31,033 bases of DNA, taken from contig CAZYIW010000013.1 in NCBI GenBank assembly GCA_964647705.1, forward strand, positions 1 through 31,033, given 5' to 3'. The number at the start of each line of letters is the position of its first letter. Within the stretch, counting starts at the first letter, position 1. This stretch comes from CAZYIW01 sp964647705 (GTDB taxonomy: Bacteria > Pseudomonadota > Gammaproteobacteria > PS1 > Pseudothioglobaceae). The translations under genes were made by a program, and so were the position numbers. The notes under the pieces were generated by a model. The model was not told the DNA's origin, ran no database searches, and was given only the letters and a program-made list of their open reading frames with translations. This document shows, piece by piece, positions 7,954 to 15,954 of this stretch.

Positions 7954-8724
7954 TTAGACTAAATAATCGAAGTCAGAAGGTTTTGGAAAATCAACTGAGT
8001 GTTTTATTGGGTGTGTATGTTCTTGATGGTTTACCTCACCTATGACGATTGATTGGATAGGCATCTCCAAAGCCAAAAGCCCCATCATAATAATGATAAA
8101 GCCTGAGATTTTTCTAACGATTGACCTTTGCACAAATCTGGAAAGTTGTATGGTGAATCCTGCCATGAGTAACAAGCTTGGTAGAGTGCCCAAACCAAAA
8201 GCCAGCATAACCAAGCCACCTTGTGTGGTTGACCCAGTTGTCACAGCAAGCCCCAGTGCGGTATAAACCAACCCACAAGGAAGTCCGCCCCAAAGTAATC
8301 CAGTCACAAATGCACGTCTTAGATTATTGATGGGTAAAAACTTTTTGGTGATGGGTTGAATCTTTTTCCAAAGATGGCCACCCAGTTTTTCTAAAGCTTG
8401 GATGCCTTGGTACCAATTGGCAATGTAGAGCCCCACTAAAATCATTAAAACGCCTGAGATGGCTCTGAGTATTCTGTCAAAAAGACTGATCTCCAACATA
8501 TCGGCCAACAGATAACCAGCCAAGCCAAAAATCGCCCCCATCAGGACATAACTGAGTATTCGGCCTGAGTTATAACTCAGGTGATAAAGTGTGGATTTTG
8601 CACTGTTTTGACTAATGCTTGGATCGAGCGAAGCACTCAACATACCCACCACGCCACCACACATGCCTAAACAATGCGTGGTGCCCAAAAGTCCCATTAA
8701 AAATGCGGTACTTAGCAAATCCAT
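7954..8724 (-). CDS. TauE/SafE-like (COG2836, DsbD_2-type) membrane protein
   Basis: 256 residues with about six hydrophobic segments. The first contains the Cys/His/Met motif THCLGMCGG, the hallmark of the COG2836 group often found with cytochrome cbb3 or copper-handling genes. A second characteristic segment is GLLWGGLPCGLVYTALG near residue 145. Databases name the family 'sulfite exporter TauE/SafE', but the HCxGMCGG motif suggests metal or thiol handling; the substrate cannot be assigned. The C-terminus is His-rich and hydrophilic. Spacers of 3 bp (to corC) and 11 bp (to pmbA) place it in the housekeeping operon. Confidence 0.8.
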   Translation of the reverse strand: MDLLSTAFLMGLLGTTHCLGMCGGVVGMLSASLDPSISQNSAKSTLYHLSYNSGRILSYVLMGAIFGLAGYLLADMLEISLFDRILRAISGVLMILVGLYIANWYQGIQALEKLGGHLWKKIQPITKKFLPINNLRRAFVTGLLWGGLPCGLVYTALGLAVTTGSTTQGGLVMLAFGLGTLPSLLLMAGFTIQLSRFVQRSIVRKISGFIIIMMGLLALEMPIQSIVIGEVNHQEHTHPIKHSVDFPKPSDFDYLV

Positions 8725-8727
8725 GTT

Positions 8728-9579
8728 TTATTTTTTTGGCGTTTTTGGATTGGAGATGCGCTTAACTTCTAGAAGATGTAATCGTCGAGAGTCGGTCTTT
8801 AATACTTTAAAGTTAAATCCATGTAAATCAATCTCACTCATTTGTTCAGGCAACCTAGTAAAACCTGAGATAACCAAACCAGCAACGGTATCAACATCGT
8901 TATTTTGAATATCTACCGAGAAAAATTCATTGAATTCTTCGATTGGCGTTGAGGCTCTAAGTAAATAACGTCCATCACCAAAATCAATGATGTTGTCTTC
9001 TTCAAGGTCGTGTTCGTCTTCAATTTCACCAACAATTTGTTCTAGTACATCTTCCAATGTAACCAACCCTGCAATTTCTCCATATTCATCAATAACAATC
9101 GCCATGTGGGATTTTTTTTGCTGAAAATCTCTTAACAGCGCACCCAGTGTTTTACTCTCAGGCACCAATATTGAGGGGCGTAAATATTCCTTGTAGTTAA
9201 ATTCTTTTTTACGACTGCCAGAGAGATAACTGAGTAAGTCTTTCGCTAAGATAACACCCTTAACCTTGTTTTTCTTCTCATTGAGTACTGGGAAACGCGA
9301 ATGAGCAGACTTGACCATCACCTCGAGTAACTCTTTTGTCGATTGATTATTATCAACCGTTACCATTTTTGATTTGGGCACCATCACATCACGCACTTCA
9401 AGGTTTTCAACTTGTAGCGCTCCTTCAATGACAGAACGGGAATGTGAGTCGATAACATGATGCTCTTCTGCCTCTTTTATCGCTTGCAGAAGTTCATCGT
9501 TAGATTCTAACGGTTTGTGAAAAAACTTAGCTTTCAGTCTTTGAAAAAAAGACAATATCGACGGTGGTTTATCTTCCAT
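8728..9579 (-). CDS. corC: CorC/YbeX-type CBS-domain protein (Mg/Co efflux family)
   Basis: 283 residues: a charged N-terminus, a CBS pair from about residue 60 to 190 (VRDVMVPKSKMVTV opening the first, GEIAGLVTLEDVLEQIVGEI in the second), then a C-terminal CorC/HlyC transporter-associated domain ending in LEVKRISN. No membrane segments are seen, so this is the soluble CorC form rather than the CNNM-like membrane form. The family is linked to Mg2+/Co2+ homeostasis; in many gammaproteobacteria it sits near ybeY and lnt, which are absent here. Confidence 0.88.
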   Translation of the reverse strand: MEDKPPSILSFFQRLKAKFFHKPLESNDELLQAIKEAEEHHVIDSHSRSVIEGALQVENLEVRDVMVPKSKMVTVDNNQSTKELLEVMVKSAHSRFPVLNEKKNKVKGVILAKDLLSYLSGSRKKEFNYKEYLRPSILVPESKTLGALLRDFQQKKSHMAIVIDEYGEIAGLVTLEDVLEQIVGEIEDEHDLEEDNIIDFGDGRYLLRASTPIEEFNEFFSVDIQNNDVDTVAGLVISGFTRLPEQMSEIDLHGFNFKVLKTDSRRLHLLEVKRISNPKTPKK

Positions 9580-9600
9580 TTTGTTTTATTTTATCAACAA

Positions 9601-9900
9601 TCAGGATTTTTTGCCACTACGCATGGCCTTACCTTGTTCAGCCCGTTGTTTTCTAACTTGCTTAGGATCGGCAATCAGCGGTCGATAAATCTCGACGCGG
9701 TCTTTTTCTCTAAGCTTGGTATCGAGTTTTGCAATCTTACCAAAGATGCCTGTCCTATCTTTTTTAAGATTAATTTGAGGGTATTGAGTCAAAATACCAG
9801 AACGCTCAATCGCCTGCTTTAATGTGGTGCCTTCTTCAACCTCTAGTGCTAAGATGGTTTGTTTATCCGGCAGAGCATAAGCCACTTCAACCAGCATCAC
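9601..9900 (-). CDS. rnfH: RnfH/PasI-family ubiquitin-fold protein (UPF0125)
   Basis: 99 residues. The sequence VEVAYALPDKQTILALEVEEGTTLKQAIERSGI and later DRVEIYRPLIADPKQ are standard for the RnfH family, a small beta-grasp fold. The biochemical role is not settled: the gene is found with rnf genes in some species and as a toxin-antitoxin-like ratA/ratB (pasT/pasI) pair in others. No ratA/pasT partner lies next to it. Its 5' end overlaps the hisA stop by 14 bp, indicating translational coupling. Two adjacent ATGs are possible starts. Confidence 0.9.
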   Translation of the reverse strand: MMLVEVAYALPDKQTILALEVEEGTTLKQAIERSGILTQYPQINLKKDRTGIFGKIAKLDTKLREKDRVEIYRPLIADPKQVRKQRAEQGKAMRSGKKS

Positions 9901-10773
9901 AAAGCTCCTGTGCTTTTTTAAAATCTAGGGTACCTTCATAAATTGCTCGACCCGTAATTGCCCCACCAATGCCATGATGTGCCACGCTTAAAAGATTTTG
10001 AATATCATCAATGTTGGTAATACCGCCTGAGGCAATAACATCAATTGAAGTTTGTTTGGCCAAATCGGCTGTGGCTTGATAATTCACACCTTGCATCATC
10101 CCGTCTCGGGCAATATCAGTATAAACAATAGAGCTGACACCGTCTTGTTCAAATCTCTTGGCTAAATCCACCACATGAAGATCGGTTTGCTTAGCCCAAC
10201 CTTCAGTGGCCACCAGTCCATTATTGGCATCTAGTCCAACAATCACCTTGCCGGGAAACTCTCGACACAATNNNNNNNNNNNNNNNNNNNNNNNNNNNNN
10301 NNNNNNNNNNNNNNNNNNNNNNNNNNNNNNNNNNNNNNNNNNNNNNNNNNNNNNNNNNNNNNNNNNNNNNNTCCATTATTGGCATCTAGTCCAACAATCA
10401 CCTTGCCGGGAAACTCTCGACACAATTGTGAGACAAACTGTGGATGAGTCACAGCCATGGTGCCAATAATCAAAAAACTAATGCCTGCCTCAATATAAGC
10501 ATTGGCAATCGCCATATCACGGATACCGCCCCCAATTTGTACCGGCAGGTCTGGAAAGGCTTTGGTGATTTCATTGACACTCTCAGCGTTAACTGGTTTG
10601 CCTTCAAAAGCACCATTTAAATCTACCAAGTGGAGTCTTCTTGCACCTTGCTCAACCCATTGAGCTGCCATTTGAGCAGGATTGTTGGAAAAAACCGTGG
10701 TGTCTTCCATCAAGCCCTGTCTGAGGCGAACACATTGTCCATCTTTTAAATCAATTGCAGGAATAATAAGCAT
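9887..10773 (-). CDS. hisA: HisA isomerase (histidine biosynthesis), interrupted by an assembly gap
   Basis: ProFAR isomerase of the TIM-barrel HisA/HisF family, catalysing the Amadori rearrangement before HisF/HisH. The start MLIIPAIDLKDGQCVRLRQG with D8 as a catalytic Asp, GGGIRD near residue 81, VGLDANNG with D130, YTDIARDGMMQG and ASGGI are all present. A 100-N run at 10272-10371 separates two exact 55-bp copies of the same sequence. Removing one copy and the Ns (155 bp) brings both halves into one frame and gives 243 residues, close to the 245 of E. coli HisA. The gene is therefore almost certainly intact and the break is an artefact. hisF is not in the window. Confidence 0.93.
10217..10426. 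repeat. Exact 55-bp direct repeat flanking the hisA gap
   Basis: 10217-10271 and 10372-10426 both start TCCATTATTGGC and end CTCGACACAAT. The duplication encodes the same HisA residues twice and is best read as a k-mer overlap left by the assembler, not as a biological repeat. Confidence 0.95.
10272..10371. other. 100-N scaffold gap inside hisA
   Basis: Exactly 100 Ns. The 55 bp before it (10217-10271) and the 55 bp after it (10372-10426) are identical, so two contigs overlapping by one 55-mer were scaffolded without being merged. No sequence is missing. Confidence 0.97.
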
Positions 10774-10779
10774 AATTAA

Positions 10780-12288
10780 CTACGTATTGCTATGGCGACG
10801 ATAACCAATCGCCTCAATCAAGTGAGCTTTGTCTACGGTTTTACTCTTATCCAGATCTGCAATGGTTCGTGCTACCTTGAGTATTCGATGATAAGCCCTG
10901 GCTGATAAAGCAAATTTATCAATAAAAACCTCTAATAATTGTTTTTGTTGTTGGTCCAAAGGAACAACTTTTTCAATCTCGTCCGATGCCAGTCTATCAT
11001 TGGACTTCCCTTGACGAGTCAGTTGCCTATTATAGGCTGTTAATACCCTATGACGAATGCTTTCACTGCTGTTCGCTTGTTTATCATTTTGGTTGAGTAG
11101 TGTTTCTTTGGGCAAGGGTGGTACTGATAACACCATGTCAATTCGATCAAGCAATGGGCCAGATATCTTGCCAAAATATTTAGAGATTTGATCATCAGTA
11201 CAATGGCATTTATCAGTGCCATCGCCATGGTGGCCACAAGGACAAGGATTCATTGCAGCGATTAATTGAAAATTACACGGAAAGGTGAGTTGGTGCTGTG
11301 CTCGAGAAAGATGCACTTCTCCATTCTCTAGCGGTTGTCGTAAAACTTCCAAAACATGCCTTGGAAACTCGGGCAACTCATCTAAAAATAAAACGCCTTC
11401 GTGTGCTAATGAAATCTCGCCCGGTTTTGGATTGGTGCCGCCACCGACCAACGCCACTGCTGAGGCAGAATGATGTGGTGAGCGAAAAGGTCTTAATTTT
11501 AACTCTTCGGTTGTTAATGCTTTATTTGCCACAGAATAAACAGAAGCCCTTTCAAGTGCTTTATCTATGCTTAAAGGTGGCATAATCGAAGGAAGACGTT
11601 CGGATAACATGGTTTTACCAGACCCTGGTGGCCCAATCAATAACAAATTATGCCCTCCTGCTGCTGCAATCTCTAACGCACGCTTAGCATGATACTGTCC
11701 TTTAACTTGAGCAAAATCTTTGTCATAAGACACGGATTCATTGACGCTGGGTATTGATGCCTCAATCTTATTTTTCCCAGTTAAAAAGCCACAAACCTCG
11801 AGCAGGTGTTTGCTAGGGTAGGTTTTTGCATCTTCTACCAAAGTACTTTGATCGATATTGCCCTTAGGAAGGACGATAAAGTGATTGGATTTATTGGCTT
11901 CAACAATTGCTGGTAACAAACCCTCCGTTGCCCTTAGTATGCCATCAAGACCCAACTCTGCATAAAACTCAAAGTTTGAAATATCGATATTGGGTTTGAG
12001 TTGCTTAGATGCTAATAATACTCCCAGAGCAATGGGAAGGTCATAGCGACCACCACTTTTTGGTAAATTGGCAGGCGCCAAACTAACCGTGATTCTGCCA
12101 TTTGGAAATTTGAAGTTTGAATTCATGATCGCACTTCGAACCCGGTCTTTACTCTCTTTAACGGCACCTTCTGGCAAACCAACAATAGAGAAACTAGGAA
12201 GACCGCTAGAGATATGCACCTCAATGGTGACCAGTGGCGCCTCAAGGCCAACGCTGGCCCGGGTCAAAACTTTAGATAATTGACTCAT
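10780..12288 (-). CDS. comM: ComM/YifB Mg-chelatase-like AAA+ ATPase
   Basis: 502 residues in three parts: an N-terminal Lon-like fold (residues 1-170, LSKVLTRASVGLEAPLVTIE and GLPEGAVKESKDRVRSA), a central AAA+ module with Walker A GPPGSGKT near residue 220 and Walker B LFLDELPEF, a zinc-finger-like NPCPCGHHGD...CHC stretch, and a C-terminal Mg-chelatase lid (SARAYHRILKVARTIADLD). ComM is a hexameric branch-migration helicase that promotes natural transformation. The ATG overlaps the tsaD stop by 4 bp (ATGA). The gene alone does not prove competence. Confidence 0.93.
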   Translation of the reverse strand: MSQLSKVLTRASVGLEAPLVTIEVHISSGLPSFSIVGLPEGAVKESKDRVRSAIMNSNFKFPNGRITVSLAPANLPKSGGRYDLPIALGVLLASKQLKPNIDISNFEFYAELGLDGILRATEGLLPAIVEANKSNHFIVLPKGNIDQSTLVEDAKTYPSKHLLEVCGFLTGKNKIEASIPSVNESVSYDKDFAQVKGQYHAKRALEIAAAGGHNLLLIGPPGSGKTMLSERLPSIMPPLSIDKALERASVYSVANKALTTEELKLRPFRSPHHSASAVALVGGGTNPKPGEISLAHEGVLFLDELPEFPRHVLEVLRQPLENGEVHLSRAQHQLTFPCNFQLIAAMNPCPCGHHGDGTDKCHCTDDQISKYFGKISGPLLDRIDMVLSVPPLPKETLLNQNDKQANSSESIRHRVLTAYNRQLTRQGKSNDRLASDEIEKVVPLDQQQKQLLEVFIDKFALSARAYHRILKVARTIADLDKSKTVDKAHLIEAIGYRRHSNT

Positions 12289-13307
12289 ACAGCAATTAGT
12301 TCTTCAAGACTCCATCTGGGCCTAATGGTTACTTCATAATCTGTATCATGCTGGCCTTGTGTTAACCTTAAATGCCCCGCCAAAGCAATCATTGCGCCAT
12401 TGTCTGTACAAAATGACAAAGATGGATAAAACACCTTTGCACCCCTATCTTCTCCCATTTTATCAAGTTCATCTCTAAGAGAAAGATTGGCACTGACACC
12501 CCCGGATACCACCAAGGTTTTGTAACCAGTTTGTTCTAGCGCACGCTTGCATTTAATTCTAAGGGTTTGTGTGGCCGCCACTTCAAAGGCTTTGGCAATG
12601 TTGGCTTTTTGTTCTGGATTTTTGCTAAATGTGTTGCGTGCAAAAGTTTTAAGCCCGCTAAAACTAAAGTCCAGCCCAGGACGATCAGTCATCGGTCTTG
12701 GGAAAGTAAATACATTTGCATCGCCTTTTAGAGCCAACTTAGCCAAGGCCGGCCCACCTGGATAACCCAGTCCTAGAATTTTAGCGGTTTTGTCAAAAGC
12801 CTCACCAACGGCATCATCCAGTGACTCACCCAAAATTTTGTATTCACCAATCGCCTTAACATCAACCAATAATGTATGCCCACCAGAGACCAATAATGCG
12901 ACAAAAGGAAACTCAGGTTTATTTTTCTCCAATAAAGGGGCCAATAGGTGTCCTTCCATATGATGCACTGCCAATGCTGGAATCTTTAGACTCCATGCAA
13001 GGCTCTTGGCAACTGATGAACCAACTAAAAGCGCACCTGCTAAACCAGGCCCAGCAGTGTAAGCCACTGCAGATAAATCACCAAGAGAACAATTGGCATC
13101 TTTTATCACCAACTTTACCAGCGGGATAATTCGCTGTATGTGATCTCTAGAAGCCAGCTCTGGCACAACGCCACCATAATCGGCGTGTAACTCTACTTGT
13201 GAGAATAATTGGTGAGCAATCAGACCGTTCTTGTCTGAATAAAGACCAATGCCTGTTTCGTCACAAGAGGTTTCAATACCCAGGGTCAAAAATTCTTTAG
13301 TGCTCAC
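12285..13307 (-). CDS. tsaD: tRNA N6-threonylcarbamoyladenosine transferase subunit TsaD
   Basis: 340 residues of the Kae1/TsaD/YgjD ASKHA family. With TsaB and TsaE it transfers threonylcarbamoyl to A37 of ANN-decoding tRNAs. It shows the opening LGIETSCDETGIGLY, the metal-binding HMEGH in AVHHMEGHLLAPLL, SGGHT, and PGGPALAKLA, with FSFSGLKT and VSGGVSANLSLR later. The length matches bacterial TsaD. It overlaps lptB upstream by 11 bp and comM downstream by 4 bp. Confidence 0.95.
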   Translation of the reverse strand: MSTKEFLTLGIETSCDETGIGLYSDKNGLIAHQLFSQVELHADYGGVVPELASRDHIQRIIPLVKLVIKDANCSLGDLSAVAYTAGPGLAGALLVGSSVAKSLAWSLKIPALAVHHMEGHLLAPLLEKNKPEFPFVALLVSGGHTLLVDVKAIGEYKILGESLDDAVGEAFDKTAKILGLGYPGGPALAKLALKGDANVFTFPRPMTDRPGLDFSFSGLKTFARNTFSKNPEQKANIAKAFEVAATQTLRIKCKRALEQTGYKTLVVSGGVSANLSLRDELDKMGEDRGAKVFYPSLSFCTDNGAMIALAGHLRLTQGQHDTDYEVTIRPRWSLEELIAV

Positions 13308-14031
13308 TTTTTGATTCGCCCAAATAAACTTTTTTCACATCTTCATTTGACAAAATGGTTTTTTTATCGCCTTTAGCAATGATTTTGCCAGCGTGAAGAA
13401 CATAGGAATGGTCACAAGTGTCAAGCATTTCTCGATAATTATGATCGGTAATCAAAACACCAATGCCGCGTTCTTTCAACTGATTGATGATTTGCTGAAT
13501 ATCTCCAACGGAAATAGGATCAACGCCTGCAAATGGTTCATCTAATAAAATAAATTTTGGATCCATGGCCAGTGCTCTGGCAATCTCAACACGACGACGC
13601 TCTCCACCGGACAAACTCAATCCTTGGATGTGACGAATATGCTCAATATGAAATTCTGAGAGCAGTTCTTCTAGTCGGTGAAGTCTGTGTTCTTTTTCTA
13701 ATTCTGTGTTGAGCTCCAACACAGCCATAATATTGTCTTCTACCGATAATTTGCGAAAAATGGATGGCTCTTGTGGCAGATAACCTAGCCCCAAATGTGC
13801 GCGTTTATGCATGGGCAATTTGCTAACTTTGTGGTGGTTGATAAACACCTGGCCTTTGTTGGCTCTAACCAATCCGCAAGCAATATAAAAACAAGTGGTT
13901 TTACCGGCGCCATTAGGCCCTAAAAGCCCAACAATCTCTCCACTTTTGACTTCAAAAGAAACATCGCTCACCACTTCTCTTCTGGCGTATTTCTTAAAAA
14001 TATTTTTAACTTCTAATGTATTTTCTTGCAT
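13297..14031 (-). CDS. lptB: LPS export ABC transporter ATP-binding protein LptB
   Basis: 244 residues. Walker A GLLGPNGAGKTTCFY near residue 33, ABC signature LSGGERRRVEIARAL, Walker B FILLDEPFAGVDPISV and the switch histidine in ITDHNYREML are all present in the form typical of LptB. It powers LptFG to extract LPS from the inner membrane. The usual neighbours lptA/lptC and rpoN are absent: the gene sits between birA and tsaD. Confidence 0.95.
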   Translation of the reverse strand: MQENTLEVKNIFKKYARREVVSDVSFEVKSGEIVGLLGPNGAGKTTCFYIACGLVRANKGQVFINHHKVSKLPMHKRAHLGLGYLPQEPSIFRKLSVEDNIMAVLELNTELEKEHRLHRLEELLSEFHIEHIRHIQGLSLSGGERRRVEIARALAMDPKFILLDEPFAGVDPISVGDIQQIINQLKERGIGVLITDHNYREMLDTCDHSYVLHAGKIIAKGDKKTILSNEDVKKVYLGESKSEH

Positions 14032-14066
14032 CGGTAATTTGGCATTTTTTCACGCAATATCTTACC

Positions 14067-14822
14067 CTAAATGAGCTGGATATGCTCACTGCTATAGATG
14101 CGTTGTATATTATTATCAAGTTGCAGTTTTAATGCGCCATCATTACCGATTCCGCAAGCCACACCTGTTAATGTTTGTTTTTCTCGCTCCCAAATCAGTG
14201 GTTTACCATAGAGATAATCATACGCATGCCAGTGGTCTTTAAAATGTGCAAATCCCAATTTTGCAAAATTATCACAAGCTTTGATTATATTAACAACGAG
14301 TTGCGAATTAAGCGCTTCTAGTGTTGGTAATTTTTCCATCATGTTAGAGAGATCTGTCCAAGGAGTTTTGCAATCTAGTTTCTCATCAATACAATAGTTA
14401 AGGCCCAGGCCAATCACTGCAGACTGCGTAGTGCCTTGCGTTTGATTTTCTATCAAAATACCCGAAAGTTTTTTATCATTGAATAAGATATCATTTGGCC
14501 ATTTAAGCTTGAAGCCTTCAAGACCATAATCTTGTTCTAGAGTTTGAATAACTGCCAATCCTACGGCTAAGCTCAACCCTCCTAGGTAACAATTGCTATC
14601 AAAATTGTAACGAATGGAGAGCAAAACACTGGCATCTTTTTGACAAGCCCAGCTGCGTCCATGTTGTCCTTTGCCTTTGATTTGCTCTCGTGTAACACAA
14701 ATTTGGGTTTTTTCACCAAAACCTTTTTGCAAAAGAAAATCGTTGGTGCTGGGAATGGCGTCAAAAACAAAACATTCAACCTCGCGATCTAGCTGCGACG
14801 TTAACTTAGAACAATCAACCAT
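14067..14822 (-). CDS. birA: Biotin--[acetyl-CoA-carboxylase] ligase, catalytic-only type
   Basis: 251 residues. The ATP/biotinyl-AMP loop is GKGQHGRSW, followed by LKWPNDILFNDKKLSGILIE with the catalytic Lys and a C-terminal SH3-like domain. It biotinylates the AccB subunit. The protein begins directly before the catalytic core (FVFDAIPSTND at about residue 18), so the N-terminal winged-helix DNA-binding domain of E. coli BirA is missing. It is a group I ligase and should not act as the biotin-operon repressor. Its start overlaps the dgkA end by 22 bp. Confidence 0.92.
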   Translation of the reverse strand: MVDCSKLTSQLDREVECFVFDAIPSTNDFLLQKGFGEKTQICVTREQIKGKGQHGRSWACQKDASVLLSIRYNFDSNCYLGGLSLAVGLAVIQTLEQDYGLEGFKLKWPNDILFNDKKLSGILIENQTQGTTQSAVIGLGLNYCIDEKLDCKTPWTDLSNMMEKLPTLEALNSQLVVNIIKACDNFAKLGFAHFKDHWHAYDYLYGKPLIWEREKQTLTGVACGIGNDGALKLQLDNNIQRIYSSEHIQLI

Positions 14823-15157
14823 GTGACCAATAAGGCAATAAAACTGAGCAAAACGGCTGCAGAACCCATGTCTTTGGCGATGCCAGAGAGTTTATGATAT
14901 TCATCGCCAACACGATCTACAACTGACTCAATTGCGGTATTTAAAACCTCCACAATCAAGACAAAAAATACCGACAGTATTAACAATATTCTTTCCACAG
15001 AATCTTGTGTCAAAATAAACGCCAAGGGTATTAGCACAAGACTCATGTAGATTTCTTGGCGAAACGAGGCTTCTGTTTGGTAACAAAATTTCAGCCCTTG
15101 AATAGAAAAACCAAAAGCCTTGATAATTCGATTAAAACCTTTTGCTTGGTTTTTCAT
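14801..15157 (-). CDS. dgkA: Diacylglycerol kinase
   Basis: 118 residues, the usual size of the small membrane enzyme DgkA, with three hydrophobic helices. The signature NTAIESVVDRVGDEYHKLSGIAKDMGSAAV contains the conserved active-site Glu and Asp residues. It recycles diacylglycerol to phosphatidic acid in the inner membrane. It is the first gene of the minus-strand housekeeping run, divergent from truA. Confidence 0.94.
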   Translation of the reverse strand: MKNQAKGFNRIIKAFGFSIQGLKFCYQTEASFRQEIYMSLVLIPLAFILTQDSVERILLILSVFFVLIVEVLNTAIESVVDRVGDEYHKLSGIAKDMGSAAVLLSFIALLVTWLIVLS

Positions 15158-15206
15158 TGGGCAGTCTTTGTTAAAATATTAACATTTATTTTACCTCTAA
15201 AATTTT
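15158..15206. promoter_or_regulatory. Divergent dgkA/truA intergenic region
   Basis: 49 bp of AT-rich sequence between two divergent starts. Gene orientation implies promoters here or just inside the coding regions. I see AT-rich -10-like candidates but no properly spaced -35/-10 pair that I would defend. Confidence 0.3.
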
Positions 15207-15950
15207 ATGAAATTGGCGCTCGGTGTTGAATACCAAGGCACAAACTTTCATGGCTGGCAGTTGCAAAAGACAGGACTTAGAACCGTTCAGCAAGTTGTAG
15301 AAGAGTCTTTGTCTAGTGTGGCTGATCACCCTGTTAGGGTATTTTGTTCGGGCAGAACCGATGCTGGCGTGCATGCAATAGAGCAAGTTATTCATTTTGA
15401 AACACAGGCTCAGCGGGAAGACAAAGCTTGGCTTCTTGGTGGCAATGTTAATCTGCCACATGATGTTAATTTTAAATGGGTAAAGCGTGTTGACGATGAT
15501 TTCCACGCCCGCTTTGATGCCATCGCCAGACGCTATCAATATCGAATTCACAATACACCAGTTCGGAGTGCATTACTTGCAGCGCATTCCTTATGGGAAC
15601 CCAGACCCATGAATATAGATGACATGATAAAAGCTTCAAAATATCTACTAGGTACGCACGATTTTTCTGCGTTTCAAAGCAGTATTTGTCAGGCCAAATC
15701 ACCGATAAAAACCATGGAGTATATTAAGTGGTCGAAACAAGAAGATGCACTTACATTGGATATTAAATGTAATGCCTTTTTACATCACATGGTACGCAAT
15801 ATTGTAGGCACTATGCTCAAAATTGGCAGAGGTGAAAAACCGGTTAATTGGGCACAAGAAGTGCTAAATTCGAAGGACAGAAAACAAGCCGGTATGACCG
15901 CTGAACCGCAAGGCTTGTATTTTGTTAAAGCCTACTACAACAACCTATAA
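15207..15950 (+). CDS. truA: tRNA pseudouridine(38-40) synthase TruA
   Basis: 247 residues. The catalytic motif GRTDAGVHA carries the nucleophile D52; the start MKLALGVEYQGTNFHGWQLQ, RYQYRIHN and FLHHMVRNIVGTMLKIGRG are family standard. It modifies the anticodon stem of many tRNAs. It is the only plus-strand gene between 5.5 and 31 kb and ends 4 bp from the convergent SLC13 gene, with no terminator visible between them. Confidence 0.96.
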   Translation: MKLALGVEYQGTNFHGWQLQKTGLRTVQQVVEESLSSVADHPVRVFCSGRTDAGVHAIEQVIHFETQAQREDKAWLLGGNVNLPHDVNFKWVKRVDDDFHARFDAIARRYQYRIHNTPVRSALLAAHSLWEPRPMNIDDMIKASKYLLGTHDFSAFQSSICQAKSPIKTMEYIKWSKQEDALTLDIKCNAFLHHMVRNIVGTMLKIGRGEKPVNWAQEVLNSKDRKQAGMTAEPQGLYFVKAYYNNL

Positions 15951-15954
15951 TCCA

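Noticed and set aside
10206..10469. Plus-strand frame across the hisA gap
   Set aside because: It depends on the Ns and the duplicated 55-mer and is antisense to hisA.
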